NCBI GenBank assembly: GCA_040285825.1
Contig: JAUPSS010000002.1
Location: 1,364,001-1,428,000 of the forward strand
Source: Eukaryota sp. TZLM1-RC
Lineage: Eukaryota > Metamonada: BaSk clade
Length of the DNA: 64,000 nt
Direction: 5' to 3'
Shown here in pieces: positions 38,945 to 48,277 of the stretch. The notes beneath the pieces were generated by a model. The model did not search any database. It saw only the letters and a list, made by a program, of their open reading frames with translations, and had not been told where the DNA came from. The stretch's first letter is position 1; each line of letters opens with the position of its first letter. Made by a program: the position numbers and the translations under genes.

Positions 38945-40128
38945 TTAACATTCGTGAGTACCTTGATGGGACATATTCATAGTCAACGATTGACATATCT
39001 TTTGTTGTTCATGAAGTGATTTCAATCCAACAGCCTTATTACTATTGGAATAGCAGAATTTTTCTAATGCTTCTTGCTGAAAAGAGTTAAATGAATTCGC
39101 AGCCAAAACAGACACCACATTAGAAGTAAATCCAACTTGATGAACATCAATATGGCGATTTTCCTCTGATTGAAATAGGGGAGATGAGGCGTAACCTCCA
39201 GTATAAGAAAGTTGTTGAATCTCTATCTGAGGAGTACACTTGGTAAGGGTTGAAGGTGGAGCTTCCTGAGAAGATGACGATGATTGCACATTCGACACCT
39301 TCTGAAAGGATGAACAACTTGATGACATAAAATCAGACTTAAAATCTTTTTGTGGGCAAGGGTGTATACTTGAATAACTTGACAAAGTAACTGGCCTTTG
39401 AACAGTCTTTGTAAGCACCACTTGCGATGCCTTTGCCAGTCTGTTTCGTTTCACAATAGAGACTAGTTTACGTGCTAACAAGGCTTCTCTGCGACACATG
39501 TATTGATGTAATCGCTTAGTGTCAAAGTAATGGCGAATATGTTTCTTGGCTTCTGGTAGCATTTTGGATTGGCGAACGTTCCATTCCAAAATGCCCTTGC
39601 GTAAACGGTTTTCAGTAATTAGTCCTATTGCCTTGTAAACAGAAACAACTGTACAGATTCGTTGACGGGCAAATCCTGTAGCTATGGCTAAAGCATCTCT
39701 GGTTTTCTCAGCATCTGGAGTATCTGACCTCTGAAGTTCACTTGATAGTTGGAGACAGAGCAGGGAAATATTGCGTGTAGATCGTTTTCTACCAGATGCT
39801 TTTTTATCATCAACAGGCAATGTGATCTCTTCTTTTTCATCATCATCGGTCAAATCATTGTCAACATAACGTGGAACAAATGCTTCTATGGTTAGAAAAG
39901 GAACATAAAAATACTATCATCACAAACTAAGGAGTTGATGGGCCGATAAAGATGTCTATATGGTGCAATAGGTAGAATGAGACTTGCAGGGTTAGTTGTT
40001 CCTTGATGAGGCGCTATTCCATGAGGAACACTTGAGGTGGCCAGTTTTAGTAAATTGATGGTTTCTGATCTGAGTGGGGAGCTATTCAAAGAGTTTGACG
40101 AGGTGCAGGGAGATCGATCAGGTGACAT
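38945..40128 (-). CDS. E2F/DP-like winged-helix transcription factor, two exons
   Basis: Exon 1 is 40128-39915 (214 nt) and exon 2 is 39885-38945 (941 nt); joined they give 384 residues. The first 71 residues are Ser/Thr/Pro-rich. The region about 95-165 resembles the E2F/DP DNA-binding fold: SLLCLQLSSEL (helix 1), a middle helix LAIATGFARQRI, the recognition-helix motif RQRICTVVSVYKAIGLI, and a beta-wing KGILEW. In E2F/DP the motif is RRRIYDVxNVLEALGLI...NxIxW. A Ser/Gln-rich region follows, without a clear dimerisation or RB-binding motif. E2F/DP proteins control cell-cycle genes, usually as heterodimers. The intron call is independent of the family call: without it, exon 1 would end in a short tail and exon 2 would lack an ATG. 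Confidence 0.6.
39886..39914 (-). other. 29-nt spliceosomal intron in the E2F/DP-like gene
   Basis: On the coding strand the segment begins GTATTTTTATG and ends TTTTCTAACCATAG. Removing it joins the two open frames exactly (phase 1, Asp-Asp-Lys-Ala-Phe). The end CTAACCATAG looks like a branch-point consensus fused to the acceptor, as in other short-intron protists. Keeping it would end exon 1 at an in-frame TAA inside the intron. Confidence 0.7.
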
Positions 40129-40151
40129 TTAGATTTATGCATATTGGGTTC

Positions 40152-40275
40152 ATTAATACAGTGAACCCTCTATATCTGCAACCTCTTTACCTGAAATCCC
40201 TTCTCAACTGCAACACTATTTTTGGTCACAAAAATTCCATTAATTGTTTATTGAACACTGACCCTCTATATCTGC
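40152..40275 (+). repeat. Tandem CCCTCTATATCTGCA motifs, possible pogo/Tigger-type end
   Basis: CAGTGAACCCTCTATATCTGCA (in two halves near 40159-40180) is followed about 95 bp later by CACTGACCCTCTATATCTGCA. The inverse (TGCAGATATAGAGGGTTTGCTG) occurs near 44983-45005. The CAGTG-start and TA-flank look like terminal repeats of pogo/Tigger-like DNA transposons. No transposase is present. Confidence 0.4.
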
Positions 40276-40669
40276 AATTTCAGTCTAAGTGAAATTTGCA
40301 GCGTGTTTCAAACTCCACTCAGGAAAATTAAACTGGAATATCCTCCCTAATTACAATGATGTTGGAAACATCATTGCATGTCATATTACTCTTCATTAAA
40401 GAGCTCTCTTGTTCCAGCTATGTCAGGTGATAATGGGAGTTCGAATATTTTTTCTATAAAACCTATCTCCTGCCTTTACTTTACAGAATTGTCTACATGG
40501 TTGAATATGGAGGAAGCAGATGAGGTTATAGAACTTGATTGATTGAGACCATACCTAAGAAATTCAGAATTTTTATGTATTTTAGCATTCTTGTATCTGT
40601 ATTTATTTTTTGGTATTATGTCAAATTTGATATCCAAAAACAATGAAGATTTTTTTGAATTTTTTTAAT

Positions 40670-43223
40670 ATTTATTCCAATAAAAAACAAACTATAAGAC
40701 AAGGTTAAAATTCTATGTCTTCATAACCCAAATCAGCCAAGAAGAATTGACTAGAGGTTTTTCTTTCATAAACGCGTCCAAGAGATAACAAAGCTGAAGA
40801 TAATAAGGGAACAACCCCTTTGAAAATTGAAAATACAATTCTGTTTTGCCAAACACTCTTCCAGTACGTTGTTTCACAATTTCAACAAAATCATCCAGAA
40901 AAGACAAAGCAAGAGGTCCAAGCGTGCCATGAAGGGAAACTGCAAATGGACAGAGGACATAATGAGTATGCGATTCTGCATTCAAGGATAACAATTTTGC
41001 TTTGTATTTGTCAATTTTGGCTTTTTCGGAAACAGTTAAGGGGTTCCTATATTTTAATTGAGCCATTGGATTAATAGAACCATTACCGAAATCAGTGGAT
41101 CTCACATCTGTAATAATGGTAGTACCTTCAAGACCTCAAGCATTAAATCACCTCTATTGCGACCAAACGAATTCAAAGTATCTTCATCAACCAAACGGGA
41201 AAGTAATGGTTCTAAAAAGGAAACAATTCTATGTGATTTAGACATACAATAGAGTTGATCTCTCACCTCATCATGAACTTTGGATCGGAAAGTAATAAAA
41301 TGTTTACATTTGGTCTTCACTTAACAAATGAAGCTTGGAAACAAAACATGCGGTTGAGATTGGGGCTGTATCCAAGTGGTCTTTTGGATAATTCTGTTTG
41401 TATTTGTAACGAAAAACCTATTGCCAATTTCCGTCATATTGTTAGTTGTAAAAAAATTCCTTCAATATCGGTCAGTTCATCTTAATGCCGTTCGTGATGT
41501 GACATATGAGATGTCCAAGTGTTACAATTTTAGTTGCAAAGTAGAACCGTTGTTGAAGCATTATAGCGATAATAATCTGTTTAATTCAGGTCGAGGTAAT
41601 TTAATTGCTCCTTTTGTGGATTCCTCTCAAGTTGTTGTTGATTTTACTACAGTTGATCCCTTTGCTTTTATTTATCGTGATGATGATTTACTTAGTGCTA
41701 ATGGTCATTTAAACAAGGCTGAAGATCGTAAAAGAGATAAATATACTGAGATATTAAATGATTTAAATAAGAATCTTTACTCGAAGTTTTCGTTTGTTCC
41801 TTTTGCCTTTGCGATTTTTGGCAACATTGGACAGTCCGCTTTGAATTTTATCAATGATTTTGGTAATTTATGTCGTTCAAGTGGTAAGAATTTTGCAGGG
41901 AATTTATGGAAGAATCGTATCATTTTCGCTTTGTACAAAAGTGTTCCCAAGTACTTGAGTTTAATGATGTCCAAGCTGTATAAGGATTCATCAAGAGTTG
42001 GCGTGGAGAATTTTGTTTCTTATGTGTTTTAGTTTGTTTTGTTATGTTTTGTTATTTTTTTTAATAACTAATTTTATATTAAAAAAATGTTTACAATTGA
42101 ATAAATGATTTGGAGAAATTTTTGATCCACATTTACAAATCAAATCATGAAACACGTTATCAGGCCAAATAAAACAAGGAAGGCGCATTGTACAAGAAAA
42201 TTCGGTATCATTGAAAAGAAGACCATAATTTTGAGGAATCTGAGTAATTAAACACGAAGAGGAACTGTTTTGGGCATCTAACAAACAATTTGCAAAAGCG
42301 AAATTATCTTTTTTTGCCGAGCCAAGACGAACCTTAACATCCAATCCTCGAAAAACTGTTGTTAACGTTAGTTGCAATTGTTTAACACAATACCTCACAT
42401 TAACTAGTGTTCTAGATGGTATTTCCTGTACGTTGTCGGGAAAACATTTACTCCAAATTTCAGAGTGCAAACAATCAAGATCATTTTGTAGGTCTCTAAG
42501 AAAAGTATTGCTTGTAAAATTCAATAAATTAACATTATTGGGAAAACGGTTGCAAAATTCAAATACAAAATTTTTTCCTCCACCAAGAAAAACAGCTTGA
42601 CAGAGAATAGACGATTTAGTGAAATTAATTCCACCAAAATTAGATGATGAAAATACATGACTTCGAATTAGTTCAGGATTGACATCAATCAAAGATGCAA
42701 AAATTTTTGTTCTCAAATAGTTAAATGAGCGGCAACACTCACGTGAAACATCAGGAGATGTTGTTCTTAAAATGTGAGTAATTTTACCGGAGTAGCAAAT
42801 TTTTAAAATAAACAACTTAATATGTTTCTCAATTTCAAATGACGAAATTGTATCAAGCTCAGAACCCAATTTCATAAAAAGATTATTTAATTCTTCAGTA
42901 ATTTTTGGAACATTTCCAAGCCAGTAACCTAGGAAACGAAAAGCATCTGAGGAATAGTTAAGAAAAGGAATTTCAACACCATCTTCATGGTTAATCTATC
43001 TTTTACCTTTCCTATGAGGAGACATTTGTCGACATTAAGCAAAAGACCAATATCTCTGTAAAACAGTGAAACCTTCAGAAGCAATTTCATTTAAAACATT
43101 TAATGGACCAATAATTGAGATGTCATCCATGTACCCTACTATCTTCAACATCGGATAGCGATTACTGAAATGAATCAAAGACTTGTGAATTGCTAAACAA
43201 AAGAGTAATGGCCCAAGGGGATC
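40670..43223 (-). mobile_element. LINE-like RT family A copy 2, interrupted by a family B insertion
   Basis: On the minus strand the element runs from a truncated RT palm (DPLGPLLFC, then an intact YMDD box in GYMDDISIIG near 43135) through the thumb (42875-42100). It continues beyond a nested insertion (41309-42086) to the C-terminal domain (41300-40710), ending near LADLGYEDIEF-like sequence. A 277-codon frame (42875-42042) covers MKLGSELDTISSFEIEKHIK to HLFNCKHF. Frameshifts occur at about 43000 and in the C-terminal part. It abuts the 3' end of family E at 43223. This copy keeps the catalytic YMDD that copy 1 has lost. Confidence 0.85.
41309..42086 (+). mobile_element. LINE-like RT family B, 5'-truncated insertion with poly(A) end
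   Basis: It lies inside family A copy 2, in the opposite orientation. It is bounded by ATGTTTACA at 41300-41308 and again at 42087-42095, a target duplication of at least 9 bp. The insert carries the family B C-terminal domain, from LTNEAWKQNMRLRLGLYP to SRVGVENFVSYVF. A frameshift near 41457 splits it into two overlapping frames. A 3' UTR ends in a run of A (42081-42087). The 5' truncation, A-tail and duplication together are the hallmarks of LINE insertion by target-primed reverse transcription. Confidence 0.9.
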
Positions 43224-44720
43224 ACAACAATGAAGATAAATAAATAATTTTTTATCAATTTTATTAAAAATCTATAAATCAACATCTAAATAATCCACCT
43301 CTCCCAAAACAAAAACACTAGATGCAACTCGTTTATAGTGAGATCCAAGAGAAAGCAAAGCATCAGAAATCATCCCTTAATAATAGAAAACACAATACTA
43401 TTTTGCCAAAACAATCTTTTGAAATTTCTGTTAGTTCTTCTCTTTACAATCATTTCAAACTCTGCCAGAAAACGTATAGCCGTTGGAGCAAGTGAACCAA
43501 AAAGAGAAAATACAAATTGATACAAATTGTATTTTGCATGCTATTGACTGGACAATTGACACAAAAGTTCGTTGTATTTTTTGATTTTGAAATTTTCAGC
43601 ATTTGAAAGGGGATTATGAATTTCAGAATTAACTAGCCTTTCATTTGAGGCATTACAAGGATCAACAGACATTACATCCAATAAAATGAAACTTCCATCT
43701 AATCCAGGTAATATAACATCACCTCTATTATTCTTATGAAAATCATCTTCAGCATCAAACAGATTTGACAACAGAGGTTCCAAGAAGGATTCAATTCTAT
43801 GAGATTTACCCATACAATATAACTGGTCTCTTACAGCATCATGAACCTTGCTTCTAAAAGTAATAAAATGTTTACAATTTAACAAATGAGTAGTTGTAAT
43901 TTCTCGAGAACATTTACAAATTAAATTATGAGGTAAATTATCAGGCCAGATAAAGGAACGAAATCTCATATTCAGAGTCCAAGCAGAATCGGATAAGAGA
44001 GTACCATAAACTTGAGGAATTGTTGTTACTAAGGCAGAAGAAGTACTATTGCACATATCTTGTGAAAGATTTGCAAAAGCGGGATTCTTATTCATGGCCA
44101 AGCCAAGTCTAACATCAAAATCCAAGCTTTCAAAAATCTTTGACAATTTTTGTTGAAGCTTTTCACAGCAAAACTGCAAATTAAAAAGAGATCGGTTTGG
44201 AATTTTTTGAATTGATTGGGGAAAACATTTGGTCCGAATTTGTGGTGGTAATCTATCAAGTTCACAAGATAACTCATTCAAATATGGACTGCACCTGGGA
44301 ACTAACAGATGAGAATCTTCAGGAAATGCACGAGAAAATTCATAAATAGAATTTTTGCCACCACCCAAGAATGCTGATTGACACAAAATAGAAGATTTAG
44401 TAAATCCAATACCACCCAAATTTGTTGAAGAAAATAAGTGATTTTTCAACATTCCTGGTTCTACATCCAATAAATCAGCAAAAAATTCTGTTCTCAATGA
44501 ATTAAAGGAACGACAAAAATCTAATGCTATGGAAGGAGCACAAGATCTCAAAATGTGGGTTATTCTCCCAGTGTAGCAAATTTTAAGCATGAAAAATTTA
44601 ATATGTTTTTCTATATCTAAAGAAGAAATTGAATCAAGTTCAATTTTCATTGTTTTCCAAAATAACTTGTAATTCATTCTGAATTTGAGGCACATTTCCT
44701 AACCAACAACCAAAATAAAC
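43224..44720 (-). mobile_element. LINE-like RT family E, 5'-truncated copy with long intact frame
   Basis: A 384-codon frame (44695-43541) covers the thumb and C-terminal domains. It includes SSLDIEKHIKFFMLKICYTG, the LGGIGFTKSSILCQSAFLGGG block, RFRSFIWPDN, the cluster CKCSREITTTHLLNC, KVHDAVRDQLYCM and FILLDVMSVDPCNASNERL. The sequence 43540-43224 is the decayed C-terminus and AT-rich 3' end. It is related to families A and D at protein level but distinct in DNA. The RT palm is missing; homology ends near 44720. The frame is less damaged than those of the other copies. Confidence 0.85.
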
Positions 44721-44915
44721 AAATATAGTGTTCATTATTGTAGGATACATATGATAGGGCTTAATGATATTTGAATTTATATTCCATGCAAGTTAAACAG
44801 TAGTTTAATAACTATAGCTGCACTGTTTTTGTCCGTTTTGGAGGTGTGTACTAGAATTTGAGATGTAAATAAAGCGCCTTCTTTTCTATTGAGGATATTT
44901 TGTAATAGGCTGTTG

Positions 44916-45007
44916 ACTTTGAAAGACCCTCTATGACTGCAATTTGCAATCTGCAACGGTCTTTCCGATACCGACTCATTGCAGATATAGAGGGTTTGCT
45001 GTTTTAA
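44916..45007. repeat. Imperfect inverted repeat around ACCCTCTAT
   Basis: ACCCTCTATGACTGCAATTTGC near 44922 faces ATTGCAGATATAGAGGGTTTGC near 44981, forming a hairpin of about 85 bp. The right arm is the same motif as at 40152-40275. Possibly a small DNA-transposon remnant or the other end of one. Confidence 0.4.
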
Positions 45008-45503
45008 GTTGGCCGTTCCAAAATTGAAATCTATTGGTTGCACAACGAATTTTTCAGGTTAGTATTTAGTATAGTAAACCATGTTTGAATTTATCAAGAC
45101 GACTACACCTCTTGAAAACTACCCAGTCTCAGACTCTACTTGGATTACCTTGGATTACTTGAATTGTTTGAGTATGATATTGAAAGGGTTGTATTTATGT
45201 GGAATAGAGGAAGCGCTCTCAAAAAATTCACCATTATTATTAGTGTTGAAAAAGGAAGGACCAGTGGAAAACGTCACAAAACGGTGGTGAACTAATAGGA
45301 AACAACAAAAAGTAGTGACTGAAAAAAGTATGTCAACATGCCATTCGTAGCAACAACATCTGTCACAGAGGAATACTCACAAAGGCACAGAGTTCAAAGG
45401 GACAACAGAGACTCTCTTTTAAACTCCAGGATCTCAAGATGCAGCTTGTTCTATATCTTAAACAAAAATATTATGGAATGCTGAGGAAAATGACTGTCTA
45501 ATT

Positions 45504-45613
45504 TGTTGCCTTAGGTTGCAAAAGTGGTTGAGATAAAGATGATTGACATAAAGTGCATGACATAAAGTTGATTTATTTTGCCCTTATTCTATTTAAGCCT
45601 AAAGGTGCCAACA
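45504..45613 (-). repeat. 3' LTR of the 45.5-kb LTR element
   Basis: 110 bp, one substitution (45606 T) from the 5' LTR at 47012-47121. Bounded on the left by the AATT target duplication and on the right by the polypurine tract. Confidence 0.9.
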
Positions 45614-46364
45614 CTACTTCTTCCCTTTTTCAAAATTAATTAACTTTAAACTAATAACTAAACTATAAATATACAAAATACTAATAACTAAATTCTAATG
45701 TTTCCTGATGTCTACTATTATTTTCGCACTGGATTCACAAAAACACGGGTCTTACTTCTTGATAGTTGATGTATTATATCCCTTTAACAATAATGTAGAA
45801 TAAAGGAGTGAGCAATAACGTAAAAGAACTGGTTCCAAGATCCATGTGTTTGAATACTTTGTTGTATTAGCTTTAGTCGTTACATAATGACGTTCTGCTT
45901 TTTCCTTTTTTCGTAGACGAGTAACGTGGTAGTGTCGTTTAGTAAAGTTATTATGGAATCAAATAATGGATTCGCTAATAAATATGCAGGGTCTATGATG
46001 GACTGAAAACAACAGTAAACAAAGTAACAAAGTTCAAAAATCTGAAAGAGGCATCATTTGTTGTTAAAGTACTGCCTATCTACAAAAATTGTTAAAGTGG
46101 GAGGGTTAAAATACATCGTCGTTCCCATTCGCTGGAAGAGGCGAGCTCGATGACTGTACCTGTATCCCATTACTTAACCTTGACTTTTTTTTAAAAAGGA
46201 AGGGGGGAGGGAGCAACTTACGTATATCTGCCCTTGTAAATCATTATTGTTGGAGGTGGAGTTTGTATGTAATCGTAACCTCGAACATTGAGTGGGGGAG
46301 GAGGATTCTACACTGGAACCCTCGTAACCCGGTTTTTTTGTTGTCGTTTTGATGGAGGAGGGGT

Positions 46365-46928
46365 CTATACCCGTAGCCTCATTTCCAGTGTTTGAAATCC
46401 AACGTTTCTACCTCTCTTTTGGATTTGCTTCCATAAAGGAGGAAGCTGCTCAAACAAACAGTAATCTGTAGGTTCAAGGTGGACTTCCGCGTCCTTCATT
46501 ATCTGTTGGCGAAGCTCTTTCTCTTCGTCGTCCATTTCTTCTAAGACGGACTGAAGTTCTTCGTAGTCCTTTAGAGCAGACGAGGTATCTGAGCTTAACC
46601 CAACATTTTCTTTAGGTGAGGAGGGGGGTGGTCCCGTTCCTGAAACCTTATCTGGTTTGTTGGACATGGAAGAGGCGGGAGGTGGTTCCGTGCCTGGTTC
46701 CGTTATTTTTGATTTGGAAGAGGCGGGAGGTGGTTCCGTGCCTGGTTCCATATCTTTCTCATAAGGAGGGGCGGAGGGTGGTCTCGAGCCCGAGTCCTCT
46801 TCTTTATTTGACTCTTCAGTCCCTACTGATGTTGTATGTATGCTCAAAGCATCTCTGTCGTACTGTTGCATCTGTCTAATGTAAAAAATTTGGCTGGAGT
46901 CAGTGTCCTGGCGAGGAGAGACTGACAT
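46365..46928 (-). CDS. Single ORF of the LTR element, Pro-rich repeats (187 residues)
   Basis: The ATG at 46928 lies about 70 bp inside the 5' LTR, as expected for a gag-position gene. The protein is hydrophilic. Residues about 55-110 hold three imperfect repeats of the form EPGTEPPPASSKSK, with PSAPPYEK just before them. A likely coiled-coil or acidic helix lies at 120-150 (DYEELQSVLEEMDDEEKEL), and the tail is basic. There is no CCHC knuckle or capsid-like fold visible. It may be a degenerate or unrelated Gag-position protein. PSAPPY resembles a late-domain peptide, which is suggestive only. Confidence 0.55.
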   Translation of the reverse strand: MSVSPRQDTDSSQIFYIRQMQQYDRDALSIHTTSVGTEESNKEEDSGSRPPSAPPYEKDMEPGTEPPPASSKSKITEPGTEPPPASSMSNKPDKVSGTGPPPSSPKENVGLSSDTSSALKDYEELQSVLEEMDDEEKELRQQIMKDAEVHLEPTDYCLFEQLPPLWKQIQKRGRNVGFQTLEMRLRV

Positions 46929-47011
46929 GATATCCGCTGAAGATATCCTCTGTTTGATAGCTGTGAGTTGTGTGAACGGTATACCTATAACCTAATACGG
47001 CCAATAATTAT

Positions 47012-47121
47012 TGTTGCCTTAGGTTGCAAAAGTGGTTGAGATAAAGATGATTGACATAAAGTGCATGACATAAAGTTGATTTATTTTGCCCTTATTCTAT
47101 TTAAGCCTAAAGGCGCCAACA
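47012..47121 (-). repeat. 5' LTR of the 45.5-kb LTR element
   Basis: 110 bp, starting TGTTGCC and ending GCGCCAACA on the plus strand. It is followed by the AATT target duplication at 47122-47125. Confidence 0.9.
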
Positions 47122-47125
47122 AATT

Positions 47126-47620
47126 GTAGTAATTAATATAAAAAAGAAACTAAATTAGTGTTTATTGACGTAATTTACATTAAAACAATAAATCAAAATC
47201 GGAAAGATATTGATCGAGAATATTACTAGGTATATCAATCAATTCAATAAATAGCTTAGCTCGATTCGAATTCAGCACGCAACTTTGTAATTCAATATTG
47301 AGGAATCTCGTCTGATATGTACAAATCAGTCACTCTGAAAAGAATTGTTCTTTCAATTAGGTTCATCATCAACCAAGCTCAAAATATATCAAAAAGAGTA
47401 TTAGGTTATTCCAATATCAACACACTTTAGTTATAGCAGTAGTGTCTTTTCTTGTGTGCAATTTATACATAACTTTGTGTAATAGCATTGTTTCTTAGTA
47501 TTCAACAACAATACTTATAATTGACATTAAAGAAACGAACAGGGATAAGGCTGATGTTGTATCATAATCATATTTGATTCTAAAATTGTATTCTTTTCTA
47601 AAAACACTTCAAGCTATACA
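47126..47620. other. Intergenic, LSm2 upstream region
   Basis: About 500 bp of AT-rich sequence between the LTR element and the LSm2 gene. No RNA gene or repeat was recognised. Confidence 0.4.
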
Positions 47621-47921
47621 ATGGTCTTTTATTCCTTCTTCAAGGCTCTTGTTGGTCACCCAGTAACAGTACATCTTAAGAATGATCTCTCTATATCAGG
47701 AGAACTGTGTGCGGTTGACCAGTTTCTCAATCTTCGTTTAGACAACATCTCCACATCGTCCACTGACAACTTTCCGATGCTGGTCCGTTCTTCACACTAA
47801 TTCATCGCAGGGCTCGCTCAACAACATATTTATAAGAGGATCTGTAGTGAAATTCATAAACTTACCCAAAGAACATGTAAATATCCCCCTACTTGAAGAT
47901 GCTACAAGAAGAGTAGTTTAG
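47621..47921 (+). CDS. LSM2: LSm2, U6 snRNA-associated Sm-like protein (two exons)
   Basis: Exon 1 is 47621-47782 (54 codons) and exon 2 is 47811-47921 (36 codons plus TAG), giving a 90-residue protein. It starts MVFYSFFKALVGHPVTVHLK, matching the LSm2 N-terminus MLFYSFFKSLVG. Sm motif 1 is NDLSISGELCAVDQFLNLRLDNI. Sm motif 2 in exon 2 is IFIRGSVVKFINLP (human FIRGSVVRYVQLP). Human LSm2 has 95 residues. LSm2 is a ring subunit of LSm2-8 (U6 snRNA stability, splicing) and LSm1-7 (mRNA decay). Unspliced, the frame would stop at 47798 and lose Sm motif 2. Both exons are short. Confidence 0.92.
47783..47810 (+). other. 28-nt spliceosomal intron in LSm2
   Basis: The segment begins GTCCGTTCTTC and ends ACTAATTCATCGCAG. 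Removal joins ATG CTG to GGC TCG in phase 0 and restores the conserved FPML...FIRGSVV order of LSm2. It contains an in-frame TAA. The internal CACTAAT is a plausible branch point 8-12 nt from the AG. Confidence 0.85.
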
Positions 47922-48277
47922 TTTGTAGAGGGCATCAATGTTGATTAAAAACAAGATGTTGATGAGTAAGTTCATTTGTTTATTCTAAAAAAATTTAAAA
48001 GTTTTGAAATAAAAAACTTAACAAAACAACCACATTGTTTCTCCATATAATTTCTTTTACAGTTTTTCTATTTTGCCGAGCCTGCTCATGCTTGAACCAG
48101 TGCAAACTCTATCACAACACAACATGATTATCTAACAATTCATCTACTTTGAGTGCCATTACTCTAGATGATGTTGGGCTAGCTGAGATTAGTGTGTTGA
48201 ACCGGGTTGAATTGAGTTGAACATGCTACAGTTTATTAAAAGATAATTAATTAAATGATAATATTATTTCTAAAACA
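47922..48277. other. Intergenic, no recognised feature
   Basis: About 350 bp between the LSm2 stop and the convergent dehydrogenase stop. AT-rich; I see no feature. Confidence 0.35.

Larger units (their letters stand above)
45504..47121 (-). mobile_element. Non-autonomous LTR retrotransposon (1618 bp)
   Basis: Direct repeats of 110 bp at 45504-45613 and 47012-47121 differ at one position. Both start TGTTGCC and end GCCAACA. The 4-bp duplication AATT flanks the element (45500-45503 and 47122-47125). On the minus strand a polypurine tract (GAAAAAGGGAAGAAGTAG) precedes the 3' LTR at 45613. The 5' LTR is followed by ATAATTATTGGCC (46999-47011), the same putative primer-binding site as in the LTR element at 57 kb. 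The body has one 187-codon frame and no protease, RT, RNase H or integrase. It must depend on another element's enzymes. Confidence 0.9.

Noticed and set aside
45081-45290. 69-codon ATG frame before the LTR element
   Set aside because: No motif and no neighbour context; it lies among repeat remnants and is short enough to occur by chance.
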